Shown here in pieces: positions 24,521 through 36,394 of a stretch of 64,000 bases of DNA (its first letter is position 1; each line of letters starts with the position of its first letter). The DNA lies in the NCBI RefSeq assembly GCF_001659605.2, contig NC_035174.2, positions 124,001 through 188,000 on the forward strand, in the 5' to 3' direction. The stretch comes from Manihot esculenta. Its lineage: Eukaryota; Streptophyta; Magnoliopsida; Malpighiales; Euphorbiaceae. The position numbers and the translations under genes are program-made. Below the pieces are notes generated by a model. The model had not been told where the DNA came from, ran no database searches, and was given only the letters and a program-made list of their open reading frames with translations.

Positions 24521-25240
24521 CCTAACGGCCCCATACATATTTTGCACATTTTTAAAATATATTAATATATTTTTAATAATATATTTAAAATAAAATAGTA
24601 TATATTATTATTTGAATATATTATAATTACAAAATTAATATTATGGTATTTGTATACTGAAACTACAGTATTTAAATAAAATTAATAATTTGTAATGAAA
24701 AAATAAAAGTGAATTTAATAATGATGTAATTAAATATAATTTAAGAAATAAGAATGATATTAATTAACAATTAAAATGTAATTATACATAAATTAATTCA
24801 TAGTAATATTCTAAAATATGTCTAATGATGACCATGTAAATGACCGCCGGTGCCATAATATCGTGGTCTCCTCTCATTTGAGCGTCTTGTGTTATATCGA
24901 CGCCCGTCAAATGATAACTCCTGTTGAGCTTCTTGAGAATTTCCAACATCATCATTAGCCATAGATATATTTAAATCAGGAGGTTGAGATCGAGGTCTTG
25001 AACTCTCCCCAATAACTGGATCCTGAGTTGGAAAGCCGAAATTCCCTGAATAAGGGATTGAAGAAAATAACTCAGGAAAATCTGAAGAAAACAAGCTAAG
25101 TCGGCTTGAGGGATCATCCAGTGATTGTCGAGGGAATGCCAGAAAAACAGACTCTGATGGAGTATGTGGTTGCGCTGGGGAGAAGAAGTCGAACAACGTG
25201 CTAGCCATGCCTTCCCCTCCAGTCTGATCGTAATTGGGAG

Positions 25241-26298
25241 TGTAACGACCCGAAAATCGGACCGCTACCGGCGCTAGGATCCAGATCGGCTTAAGGCCAC
25301 CGGGACCCTTAGCAAGCCAAACATTCATCCTGTGAACCTGTTTAATCTCATACATGATCAACAACATACATAAAAATTTTGAACTTTTCTTTCCATTCAA
25401 TCCCCAAACTCAACCTGTGCATGCACTATTCATAAACATAAACATTAACCCCACCTTGGAGTCCTCATCAATGCTCCAATGGGGTGACATAACATAAATT
25501 AAGTTTGGTTTTCAATAATCATCATTAGACATTAAGATCATGTGCTAGAAAGGAATTAACATAATACTATGGTCAAGCACAACTCTAAACTCTCATAAGC
25601 ATGCATACACACATACAACAACACCTAGGGATCTCAAACTATCCTAAACCCCAACTACAACACATCAAACATGCATATCCAACACACATTGTCCATATAA
25701 TCACATAAAACCTAACAAAGCTCAACTAACCTAAACATGCATTTCTACCCATGAATCAACTTAAAACTTGTTTAAAACATATTATAAGCTCAAGATCGGC
25801 TCTTACCTCTTAAAGATCGATAGAGAGACGACCTAAACTTGGAGAACCAAGGAAAAGAGCTCCTGAGTCTTCCAAGCCTCAAACTTGCTTTAATGCTCAC
25901 AAATCTTCAAAACAAAGTGAAATCTCATGAAAATCATAAAAGATTTGTAGGAAGAGACTCAAAATCGGCGAGGGACGGCGGAGAACTCACCTTGGCCGAA
26001 AATGGGGAGAAAAGCTCGCCCATTCGGACAAGGGGACCCTTTTATAGGTGGCTGGCCATGCCACTTTCGGGGGCCTAACGCTCCTTGGAGTCTCATCATT
26101 GCTCCAATGGGGTGACATAACATGCATTGATTTTGGTTAATGAATGGAAAGAAAAGTTCAAATTTTTATGTATGTTGTTGATCATGTATGGGATTAAACA
26201 GGTTCACAGGATGAATGTTTGGCTTGCTACGGGTCCCGGCGGCCTTAAGCCGATCTGGATCCTAGCGCCGGTAGCAGTCCGATTTTCGGGTCGTTACA
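25241..26298 (-). mobile_element. Rearranged LTR insertion with U5 ends at both sides
   Basis: TSD GGGAG at 25236-25240 and 26299-26303. The left end reads TGTAACGACCCGAAAATCGG and the right end is its inverse (CCGATTTTCGGGTCGTTACA), whereas a normal copy would end GGGTATTACA. Inside, forward LTR sequence runs 25241 to about 26082 with its middle deleted. It then jumps back to an earlier LTR segment (26087-26138) and finishes with about 160 bp inverted. A TATA box in element sense lies near 26037-26047. The perfect duplication argues that this rearranged molecule was itself integrated. Confidence 0.88.
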
Positions 26299-27458
26299 GG
26301 GAGGAGTTGGAGTAAATGACTGAAAAGGCATAGAAGAAGGCCCCAGTGTCCATCCTGTATACTGACTCTGAAAATCGTCTCCATAAGTGGGCATTTGTGA
26401 AGATTGGCCTAATTCTGTGTATGAGCCGTATGGATGGAATGCAACCGGTGATGGTATCTGCATTACACCAGGGTTTGGCGTAGGCCGTGGAATCTCTGTC
26501 TCCCTTGATGGCCTGGTAGTGTGGCGACGATGTGGTGGAGGATTCCTGGAGGATGAGGGTGCGTCGTCGTGTACATCATGTGGAAGCGGTTGGGAAGGTG
26601 GCGCTGGCTGTGGAGGTGGTATTTGGGAAATGCGATCGAACAAACGAAGTGCATGAAACATTGAATTGATCGCATTTCCAATCTTGTCTACTGTTGGGTG
26701 ACGAACTTGACTTGCCCATAAACGGCAGTTCTCTAGACCATCCTCCTGTAAAATGTATTTATTAAGATATCTATCCCTCAAAGTTAATTAATATAAATAT
26801 TTATATAATTAATACATAAATCATAGTGAGTCGTCCATTACCACAGCCCCGATTGATGCACCCCTTTGAGACACCCACCGACGTGTAATCATTCGGTACC
26901 ATTCCATGTACTGTGAATGATAATGTGATGGCTGGGTCAGAGTATTGCTGGCGACAATCCGTCGGTGCCTTGATTCCCAGAGCATAATCCAATGTTGATT
27001 CTCGGTCATCCAGTTCGTAGTTGAAGAAGTTAATTTTATTAAATGTATATCAGCAGTTTGACGGGGTGGTTGTGGAATGGGCTGAGAAAATCCAAACTGC
27101 CTCAGCACCCTGTCAGGTTGATGCCACTCCACAATATGAAAACATATCAGTGGGACAACCGATCTCCATATTTGTCTTCCCTGTAGACAGTAATCTGGCA
27201 TACCGTCCACCACAATATCAGAGTATGGCCCCCATATAAACTGTGTAGATAAGATAATGTAAAAGGTTAGAATTGTAAAATTTGAAAAGACATGTAATTT
27301 AAAGGTATAGAGTGATGACCTATTCGACTTCCATTCGATCAAGTTGGTACCGAAGTTGCATAAGCACATGAGTTGTAACTTCAGTAATACTTCTAGCATT
27401 ACTCCACCTATACAATTTATAGTTTGGAATTAGTAACAAAATGTGTTGATAGTATAGC

Positions 27459-29368
27459 TGATAGAGCATATTTTAGTCCATTTTATCATTATGTTCTTGA
27501 TGTTTATTTACATCTTTTCTGCTTAATTTTGTGGTTTTAATTATGTTTTGCAGATATTAGTTGTAAAGAGACAATCTGGAGAAAATGCTCTTAAAACTGC
27601 CAAAAAGTGCCAAATATGGAAAGTGCTAAAAAGGAAAGTTTCCAAATAAGGAAAGTTTCCAGAAAAGGAAAGTTTCTAAATGAGGAAAGTGCAGAAGCAA
27701 AAGCAAACAAGGAAAGCTCAGTTAGAAGATTATTTGAAATTCAAATCACAGATCTTTCTTTCCTTGTTCAAAGATGTGCACACACTGCAGCAGTCATATC
27801 TTCCTATTTAGGCAGCAAGATCTCAAAGAGATGCTCTTCCTCTTCTGCGTTCAACATTCAAATTTCAAAAGAGGCTCCACCTAAAAAGGAATGTATGGAC
27901 AGCATATCTTCCCCTTTGAAGATCAAAATTCGTGCATCCTTCCTATTCAGAAACAATCTGCGCGCTTTCCTCTTCTGAGAGCCATCTGCGCGCCACCTTC
28001 CTTTTCTGCAACAACTTGGGCAGCAAGTTGCATATGGGCAGCACCTTGGGCAGCCTCTACACTAATTAGGAAGCATAATCTGCGCCTCCTTCCCTTTCTG
28101 AGACCAAACCGTGCGCACCAACTTCCTTCCGCAGTGCATTTTCGCGCAGCCTTCCTTCTGAAGCCGAAAAGCGCGATTCTTTCCTTTTCAGACACATCTT
28201 GGGCAGAAAATACCTCTTAGGCAGTAAGTATGACCTAGGGCAACACTTTTCAACTATAAAAAGCCACATAGGAAGCCTCTACAGGGCCCTTAAGCTCCCC
28301 TTGGGAGACACCTACGAAATTCACATCTCTTCTTCTACCTTTCTTCTTTTCTTTTATTTTTGGTTTTGTTTCAGCCATGAGAGGCTGAAATCTTTTATTC
28401 TAGTTGAAGATTAGGTGATACTTTGGTTGTTTTATGGATTGGGAGACTTGATCAAACATTGTTTAACTTTTGGTTGTTCAATATTTATGCAATTTCATGC
28501 TTGATTTCAATATTGCTTTGTTGTTTAGATCTACGTTGATTCTTGATTGCAAAGTAATAATATGTTAGTTTGGATGATTTAAGTCCGTAATTGCTTAGAT
28601 TATTCTTACATAAGAACACTTGGGATAAAACCCAAGGAAATTGTATGATCTAGCGTTATCTCCATACGTTTGGGTAGCTAGGATTGGATCTCTCTATTTC
28701 TTAATGCAATTGACAATTGTTTTGATGCCTAAGGCCCAAGGACGTTCCTTGGCAATTTGTTAATTAGTAATTAATTAGAGGACGTTCCCTAATTGGTTTA
28801 ATCATAAGGAGAGATAATGGTGGTGAGAAGCGTCTTCCATCTCCATAACTAATCTATTGAATCAACCCAAAGGAAACTAAGTGTCAATGATCAATCCCAA
28901 CAACTAAAGTGGATCCAATTCTTCAACTAGATCTTTCTTATTATTTATTTCTCTTTATTTTTATTATTTGCCTTATTTTTATTGCTTTCAGTTTTAGATT
29001 AATTAAATCAATCTCAAAACCCCCCATTTTACTTACAGTTTAGTTGGTTTCAGTTTTATCTCGTTTTAGTTTATTTTGCTTTCCGTTTATTTCTCTTTCA
29101 GTTTTATCTCATTTCAGTTTTATTTCATTTGAGTTTATCTCGTTTTCAGTTTTATCTCGTTTCAGTTTTATCTCGTTTCAGTTTATCTTGTTTTCAGTTT
29201 TCTTCTTTTGCAGTTTATTTTTATTTCAGTTTATTTTATTGGTCTTGATAAGGAAAATAGGTAAGTCTTCAATTCCCTGTGGATTCGATCCTTTCACCAC
29301 TATCTGCAGTTGTAAATTGTTGATAACCAGAAAGGTTATTTTTGACCGGCTTCGACAACCGCGAGTCA
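27459..29368 (+). mobile_element. Solo LTR of a different, Athila-like family in the PMD gene
   Basis: Starts TGATAGAGCATATT and ends CCGCGAGTCA, with TSD ATAGC at 27454-27458 and 29369-29373. A TATA box (CTATAAAAAGCC) lies at about 28253. The 3' end (CCCTGTGGATTCGATCC, CTATCTGCAGTTGTAAATTG) resembles the U5 end of Athila/Tat-type LTRs. A block of CAGTTTTATCTCGTTT-type repeats lies at 29040-29230. No internal coding sequence is present. The orientation is deduced from the TATA box. Family assignment is tentative. Confidence 0.85.
29040..29240. repeat. CAGTTTTATCTCGTTT-type tandem repeats in the LTR
   Basis: About nine imperfect units of roughly 15-24 bp built from CAGTTTTATYTCGTTT. The long hydrophobic reading frame across it is an artefact of this composition. 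Confidence 0.8.
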
Positions 29369-30476
29369 ATAGCACATGTGTTTATAGCACATACCGACTG
29401 CCAATAGGTGTATCTGGAAGGGGATTTATCTGGGAGATGGTAGGGGCAATTGTTTTTATTCTGTCCCATGCCCAAATCTATAAAATATGCAGTGGCCCGC
29501 CAATTTGCTGCCTTGTGGTGATGTTGCCCTGCAAAGCTCTTTATAAAGCCAAGCAAGGCAAGCTGCACCCCAGCTATATTGACCACATGTGTTGAAATTG
29601 GCGAGTAGTGGCAAAAACATTAGATTGACCCTATGAGCAGACCGATCAACAAATAGGGATCCACCTATTAGCCGTAAAAGGAAAGCCCGAGCATGCCTCT
29701 GAATAGTAACATCATCAGCGAACTCTGGAATTTGGTCAAAGTTATCTCTCAACCACGTGAGTGCAACAGTATTTCCTTTCATAACTTCACGATCCGGGAC
29801 TAAACCAAGCAAATCTTGACATAGTAATTGCTATGGCTGTCCCGTAGTCCCAGTAACAGCACTACCATCAACAGGCAATCCAGATATCAGTCCCATATCT
29901 TGGAGTGTAACTGTACACTCTCCATGGGGTAACATAAAAGTATGTGTTTCTGGCCTCCATCTCTCAACCAAAGCTGTTATGAGGTGGTGATATAAGTGGA
30001 AGAAGCCTAATCGAACAGCTCCGTAAAATTCACTAGCCCGGAGATAAGGAATAAGCCTATCATCAATATCATGGCCGTGTAATACGGTAGAGGATCGTCG
30101 GCATGTGATTACACCAGTCTCTTGTGGCTCATCCCACACGACTTGGGACCTATGAGATGCTTGAGAATATAGCAATGAAGTATCACGTGGTCATGGGTTG
30201 ATGAATAATCTACTGTCATGTGAGCCCTCCATTCCTGCAAAGGGTTATTACAACTATAAATTCACTAGGTAAATAATTTGAATTGGAAAATAATCTACTG
30301 TGAGACATTACTTTGAGTTCATATGAGAATGAGAGTACATGAAAGTCAACTAATAACATATATACGAAAATCCATCATCTAGTAACCATGTTCTACTTGT
30401 TGATTGGAAAATAAATAGGCATATCATTATCAATATATTAACATATTACATAACACGATCAATGCACGTAGACATT

Positions 30477-31070
30477 TCAACAGCATTTCGGTAGACAATG
30501 TGGTAAATATTTTGTAAAATCGCTACAATCATTGTCACTATAATCAGACAGGTCATTATCGAGTACGTTGAAATTACTGGAACATGATAATTGACTATCG
30601 TCGTATACACTTGGAAATTCATTTTGTTGAGCATGGTATTTATCCAGTCTCATTTCCATAAGCGTAATTTCCTTAAGTAGTTGATCCTTGAGCTTCTTTA
30701 CTTGTTTACATGTATTACGAGTCATGTCTGCCGATATAGCTTTTGGAATTGGCAACTCATGGTAGCCACAGTAAGCTTCCAATTCGCATCGAATTTCCCA
30801 CAAATGTTGCCAATCAGATTGAGGAGCAATTGTCGCATTTCCAAAATCAGAAATTTTCTTGGAATGATATCCGACAAATATATGGTTAGCAAAACCTTGT
30901 TCTAAACAAGCATTAGTTGGTTGATTTGAAAAAAATCGCTTGTGACCATACCATGAACAACTGTTTGAATCTATATATTTGTCAATTATAGTGTTAGTAC
31001 TATTATATTTTCTCCTTCCTCTGCTTGATTGGCATGGTGATGACTCGCGAAGATCTTTAGAGGATGACAT
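30477..31070 (-). CDS. Unrecognised 197-aa protein carried by MULE-1
   Basis: An uninterrupted minus-strand frame starting MSSSKDLRESSPCQSSRGRR lies between the transposase (ends 31168) and the PMD gene (starts 30175) in the same direction. I do not recognise the family. Visible features are a basic Ser-rich N-terminus, a middle with scattered aromatic residues and cysteines (SCSWYGHKRFFSNQPTNAC), a likely coiled coil around residues 115-145 (KQVKKLKDQLLKEITLMEMR), and an acidic C-terminus rich in Asp/Ser. It is the only MULE-1 frame without a lesion. The layout (small N-terminal Cys region then a coiled coil) loosely recalls the GRF gene of MULE-2, but Cys spacing does not match. It might be the exon of a longer gene. 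Confidence 0.5.
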   Translation of the reverse strand: MSSSKDLRESSPCQSSRGRRKYNSTNTIIDKYIDSNSCSWYGHKRFFSNQPTNACLEQGFANHIFVGYHSKKISDFGNATIAPQSDWQHLWEIRCELEAYCGYHELPIPKAISADMTRNTCKQVKKLKDQLLKEITLMEMRLDKYHAQQNEFPSVYDDSQLSCSSNFNVLDNDLSDYSDNDCSDFTKYLPHCLPKCC

Positions 31071-31167
31071 TTTCTGGATGTAACATGCATATGATAAAAT
31101 TGTTAAATGTCATAAACAATCAAGGAATCGTAACAAATTGCTGAAAATAACCCATGCCATGTGAAAA

Positions 31168-34100
31168 TCATAAATTTTTATTCACAGTACAAGTCTTTTT
31201 ATTATGTCCTGATTGGCCACATATAGAACAATGATTTTTTTTCCGGAATATTAACTTTTGCAACCCTCCAATCCATTTCATTTTGGAACCTCGATGATTT
31301 CGGTCGCCCTTTTTTCCTAATTCGATTCTTGTTTGGAATTAGTGGTAATTCACAATCAGCAGGCCAATAGTCTGAATTACCCAATGGATTAAACATGTCT
31401 TCGTAACATTTTAGTGTCCTTTCGAGAGTGTAGTAGCTATCAACGAATTGCTCATAATTCACAGACCTTGACATGCATGCTGCTATGGCATGTGAACATG
31501 GGATACACATCTCTTGAAATTTACCGCAAGTACAGGTCCCTTCTATAAGTCTTACAACTTGTTTTTGACTTGATTTTGCACTTCTGACTTCGACAACTAA
31601 ATCATCACGATTAAATGTAGTAACACGATGGCCATTTGCAGACTGTGCATTTTTTTGTATGATTTCCGCAGTTGACTGGGTGAATCTATAGCCATCTTGT
31701 TGCTGCCGGAGAAATTGACTTCTTCTAGTGTCGAAGTAATGCGCACATTGATAAAATATTTTTTCAACCATTGCTATGATTGGCAAAGCTCGAAAACCTT
31801 TTAACATTCCATTGACAGACTCAATGGTGTTAGTCGTCATTGATCCGTATCGCTTCCCACCATCGTGGGAACGAGTCAACTTCTCCAAAGGAATCTTGAC
31901 AGCCCATTCAAATGTCTCGATATTTACTTCCTTAATTTTATTCATCGCGTCATAGAATTTCCTCCTTTGGTTATGATTGGCTGTTACGGTAAAAATATAT
32001 TATTCAGTATGAATAGGTTATGTAAATTAAAATTTTAAATGTAAAATAAGTAATTGCAATTAAAGTTTTACCAGCCTTTCGCAAACATTCATTCATTGTT
32101 GCATTCTTGAATTTTGTATTGTAATTGCTCAAAATGTGACGTATGCAGTATCGATGATGTCCACTTGGAGGTTGCCACCAATCTTGTTGCATTGATTTCT
32201 TAATTCCAATGTGACGATCAGAAATAACACATAAATCTTCGCGTTCTGTGACATAAGTCCGCAAACAAGACATAAACCACCCCCAATTATCTGAATCCTC
32301 CTTCTCAACAATTGCAAAAGCTAATGGAAATATCTGATTATTTCCATCAAGCCATGTTGCACACAATATACATCCTCTATATTTACCGTATAGGAATGTA
32401 CCGTCAACAAAAATTACTGGTCGACAATGCTTGAATCCTTCAATAGCTTGACGATAAGCCCAAAACATGCGATCAAATACACGAGACATATGATCAACAC
32501 GATCGTTGATGTAGTGGGAATCATCTTCAATTCCGAAGATTGAACCGGGATTGAAGTGACACACTGCAGTCATATACCTACGGAGCCTTCCATACTATTC
32601 ATCCCATCCACCAAAAATTTTTCTAATTGCAAATTGTTTTGCCTTCCATGTCTTTGAATATGATGGTTCATATCCAATTTTATCTCTAACTTCTACTTGA
32701 AGGGTTTTTATTTTAATGTGTGGTTGTTTTTCTATCATAGGCATAATAAATTGACAGACAAATTTAGTATCCAATTGAGGATGATCTTTGTCAACCGTTG
32801 GATTGGAACATGTATGCGGCCCATCATAAGATACAATTCTCCATATCTCAGATCCCTCCTTCATTGATGCACGCAGATGCCATTTACAATTATGTTTTTT
32901 ATATTTGCATTTAATACTATATGTTTTTCTCTTAGTCTCATCAGAACAAAAGTGATGATGTCTACGCAAATGGTACTCCTTCGCTGCTTCCATGACAGCA
33001 TCTCTGCTCGAAAAAATCATCCCAACAGAAAACTCCTTATTTGGATTCCAAAACATATCAGACGGTGGCTTTGCATACGGGTCTACACGCATTAATTCAA
33101 AATCTATTTCTGAAAATGGAGGTGGATGCACAAGTGGCAAAATAGGATTACTATACTGAGCAACAACATTATCATCACCTGATAATAATTCGTCGTCCTC
33201 AATCCAACCACTTTCATACTCGTTAATGTCAGAATCAGATAATCTCTCTGAATCGACATATTCATCAACTTCATCCACAACTTCATTGACAATATTATGA
33301 ACACTATTAAGGTTAAAGTCTTCAATACAAAACGGATTACTTGGACATACTATAATTTCATCTTGCTCTTCACTATTTTGACGACTTGGAAATTGTGAAT
33401 TCCCTAAATCATCAGTATAAGAGGGACCGGCACAATCGTCTTTCTGATTTCTCTGAATATCTCTAACCACATCGACATAAAAAATTATACTTTCAGATCC
33501 TATTGTACATACGTAATCGAACATCATCTCTACATCGTCATCGTTAAGCAGCTGAACTAGTTCAAATTTGTAATCGTTATCAATGAATATTGGTTTCCTA
33601 TATTCAATCTTGCATATGAATTGATTATGGTCTGCCAAATTTGTCAACGAACTATTTTCAAAAAAAGATCCTCATACGTCAACCTTCGTTCCATACAGAA
33701 GAAATTGTGCTGACCACCAACATAGTCGTAACCTAATTCGGTTCTAATAATATAGCCATCCCAGTGTACAATTGTAATACCCGGCTCGAGTCCGGCATCG
33801 GAATTTCTGTAGTCCGGTGGAATCTCGGGTGTCGGAACCCTCGAGAAGGGTCATACATATGTTTGCTAAGGTATTTTCACGTGTTTTCATGTTTTGAAGT
33901 GTTTAAAGCGTTGAGTTTTGAAAGAAAAGCAACAAGGGAGAAATGCAAAGGTTCGGCCGCCGAAGGTCACGTTCGGCCGCCGAACATTGCATGGTTGCGG
34001 CTTCACGTTCGGCTGCCGAAGGTGGTCTGGCCAGCCACCTATAAAAGGGCCAAGGGTCGGTGGAAGGAGGTTATTTCTCCTCCACTTGCAGCCCGAGGTG

Positions 34101-35916
34101 AGTTCCAGCCTCTCCCACGTTGACTTTCATGTTTTCCATGATTTTCAGCAAATCTTTCAAGAGTTTGAAGAGTTTTGGTGATTTGTGAAGGTTTTGAGCA
34201 AAAGAACCAAGTTTTGAAGCTTGGAGCTTTGGAAGAGCTTTTCTTCATATCTCCACGTTAGGATCCTTCATCCTCAAGTTGTGTAAGAGGTAAGTGAAGA
34301 TCCTGAGCTTCTTTGATGCTTTTGAAAGGTTTTCTGAAGTTTGTATGGGTAGTATGCATGTTTAGGTTTAGGTGAGGTTTTTGATGATTTGTGGTGTTCA
34401 ACCATGTTTAAGTGTTATGTGCTATGTTTGTTTGGGGTTTTAGGGTAGTTGTGGACCCCTTGTGCATATATATATGTATATGCTAGTTGGGAGTAGTTGA
34501 TATGCATGTTTGTAGGTTTTTGGGCAAAGTTTGCATGAAACAGAGCAGGGTTCTGTCCTTCGGGCAAAACCAGGTTCGGCCGCCGAACCCCTTGTGGAGG
34601 CCGTTTCGGCTGCCAAAGGTTGCCCCCGAAAGCTAGGCTTTCGGTTTAGAAAGGGACTTTCGGCCGCCGAAAGTGAGTGAGTTTCGTCTCTGGACGAGAC
34701 CTTCGGCCGCCGAAGGTGCCGCCGAACATGCATGAGTTTCGTCTCTGGAGTGGGGTTTCGGCCGCCGAACCTGCCGCCGAAAGTGCCCTGTCCAGCTTTC
34801 TTTTGCATGTTTTATGTGATGGTTTTAGGATTGTTTAGAGGGGTTTTGGGGAGTTTCTTAGAGATGTTCTTGCGTGAGTTTGGTCCCTCATTTGAGTCCA
34901 CCTGTGTAGGTACGGACCAGAGGAATCAGGGAAGTCAACAGTGAGTCCAGTGTCAGACCCTGCAGAGTCAGTTCAGAGATAACTAAAGGTGAGTGGAAGT
35001 TAACTTAATGTTTTAATATGAGAACTGAATATTTTATCATGCTTCATGCATCATGAATATGCTATAGGGTGAGTGCATTAGTGTACACAAAGATGATGCA
35101 TTGCATTTATCCTTGTACTTGGCATTGCTCCTTGTACATTGTTTATGTGAGACGGCACGGACTTCGTGAGGATTCATTAGCCCTCAGAGGAAAGACCTGG
35201 AACAGCCCTACGGGGACCAGGCACACAAAGACCTGGAACAGCCCTACGGGGACCAGGCAGATGGTACTACGGTACCCCAGATGAGATAGAGGGAGTTTTG
35301 ATCCGTCCGGCCGAGGTGATGTGATTATGTGTTGCATTCCATGAGAGCATGTTTTATCACCTGTTATTTTATTACTATTCTACTCACTGGGCTATAGTAG
35401 CTCATCCCTCTCCCCTAACTCCAGTTGTGCAGGTTCAGAGGTCAGAGAGAACTCAGCAGGGTACGGGAAGAGTACAGAGTATTGTAATAGCTAGTGTGGA
35501 CATGTAAATGGATAGAGAGAGTGTATATGTACAGTGTATAGCATAGTGCTTGACTATAAGACTTGTAATCCCTTTGTGGAGTCACATGATCAGTTTATGT
35601 ATGTTTCATTATTGTTGTATGTTTATGAGCAAAACCAGGCTTAACATTATGAGTTTGATCCGCCTAGAGCCATGAGGAGCTCTAGTAGGGCTTAGTAGAG
35701 AACAGAGAGAGTGCATGCACAGGTTAAGCCTTGGAATGAAGAAAAGTTTTATGTGTTTACAGAACATGTATGATCATGTATGGGATTTCACAGGTACACA
35801 GAGTTCCTAGCAGGCTTACTACGGGTCCCGGCGACCTTAAGTCGATCTGGATCCTAGTGCCGGTAGCAGTTCGGTTTCCGGGCTGTTACAACAATGCCAT
35901 AAGTCGGACAATTCAT
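31168..35916 (-). pseudogene. MURA-type Mutator transposase of MULE-1, split by a solo LTR
   Basis: Minus strand. The start ATG at 35916 encodes MNCPTYGI, then the solo LTR 33773-35890 intervenes and the frame resumes with VHWDGYIIRTELGYDYVGG. A frameshift in a T run near 33660 is followed by the long frame 33647-32598 with the zinc-binding FAR1/MuDR-type region (SIKCKYKKHNCKWHLRAS). A single TAG near 32594 precedes the DDE core: VIFVDGTFLYGKY (first Asp), LCVISDRHIGI (second Asp), MTTNTIESVNG (Glu). An intron lies at about 31981-32071. The C-terminus has a SWIM finger (CTCGKFQEMCIPCSHAIA) and, after a shift in an A run near 31240, a CCHC knuckle (CSICGQSGHNKKTC). The enzyme would bind the TIRs and excise the element. 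It is inactive as it stands. Confidence 0.93.
33773..35890 (+). mobile_element. Solo LTR (Tekay-type family) in the transposase 5' end, plus sense
   Basis: Starts TGTAATACCCGGC and ends GGGCTGTTACA, with TSD ACAAT at 33768-33772 and 35891-35895. Its sense is opposite to all other copies in the window. A TATA box (CCTATAAAAGGG) lies at 34039-34050, showing that U3 is short (about 270 bp) and U5 very long. Palindromes of the TTCGGCCGCCGAA type occur at 33950-34025 and 34560-34790. A 36-bp direct repeat (GACCTGGAACAGCCCTACGG) lies at 35186-35262. Confidence 0.95.
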
Positions 35917-36239
35917 TTTTGACAAATCTAGTTCACATTTAAAAACATAACAAAAAATTTTCATAAGTCTCTAATTAACGTTCTCAAATTTAATGCAATA
36001 TAATAACTCATACCTGTTTGTTCTGACTGGTGAATATTGAATAGCCTTACAGTCAAGATTGTCTATAAAACTGCAATATAAACTTTAAATTTATAGTTAC
36101 TACTAAATACATTATATGATTAAAATAAATAAATTATATCAAAAAATATATATATATTAAATAATGTAACTAACCTTCTCAAATTCTTTAAGATTGAGAG
36201 ATTGTGAATGGAAAAATTGTAATCTTTAATTCAGTAGAC

Positions 36240-36370
36240 TGAGACTAACTAAGGTGAGTAAGGGACATGTAATGGGGAGGGGGTACTCACATGTAAATAA
36301 GGAGAGGGTAAAATTAGGGACATGTAATGGGGAGGGGGTACTCATATGTAAATAGGGAGAGGGTAAACTT
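36240..36370. repeat. ~62-bp tandem duplication in MULE-1
   Basis: Two copies of GGGACATGTAATGGGGAGGG followed by GGTACTCAYATGTAAATA and GGAGAGGGTAAA, at about 36262-36314 and 36317-36370. It lies upstream of the transposase ATG (minus sense), where a promoter would be expected. Confidence 0.8.
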
Positions 36371-36394
36371 AGGGGTTGGGGGCGGGGTTTATAA

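Larger units (their letters stand above)
24822..30175 (-). pseudogene. Plant mobile domain (PMD) gene of MULE-1, interrupted and frameshifted
   Basis: Minus strand. The N-terminal part (30175-29831) has the PMD start (YLRASEFYGAVRLG, HTFMLPHGECTVTLQDMGLI, SGLPVDG). A TAG near 29834 is followed by QIPEFADDVTIQRHARAFLL and YSWGAACLAWLYKELCRAT. A frameshift near 29510 and a TAG (CAG-type position) break the IWAWDRIKTIAP block. A solo LTR at 27459-29368 splits the next exon. RWSNARSITEVTTHVL and LICFHIVEWHQPDRVLRQFG complete the domain. A Pro/Ser-rich tail is split again by an LTR-derived insertion (25241-26298) and ends at 24822. PMD proteins such as MAIN and MAIL1 act in gene silencing and genome stability in plants, and PMD genes are also carried by transposons. 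Function here is inferred and lost. Confidence 0.88.

Noticed and set aside
25241..26298. Two separate solo LTRs in opposite orientation
   Set aside because: Only one pair of 5-bp duplications exists (GGGAG outside both ends) and no terminus or duplication lies between the halves.
27459..29368. Intron of the PMD gene
   Set aside because: Its ends are TG...CA with a 5-bp target duplication and it contains a TATA box, so it is an LTR insertion.
29044..29595. 183-aa hydrophobic plus-strand frame
   Set aside because: Translation of CAGTTTTATCTCGTTT-type repeats, and the end runs antisense through the PMD gene.
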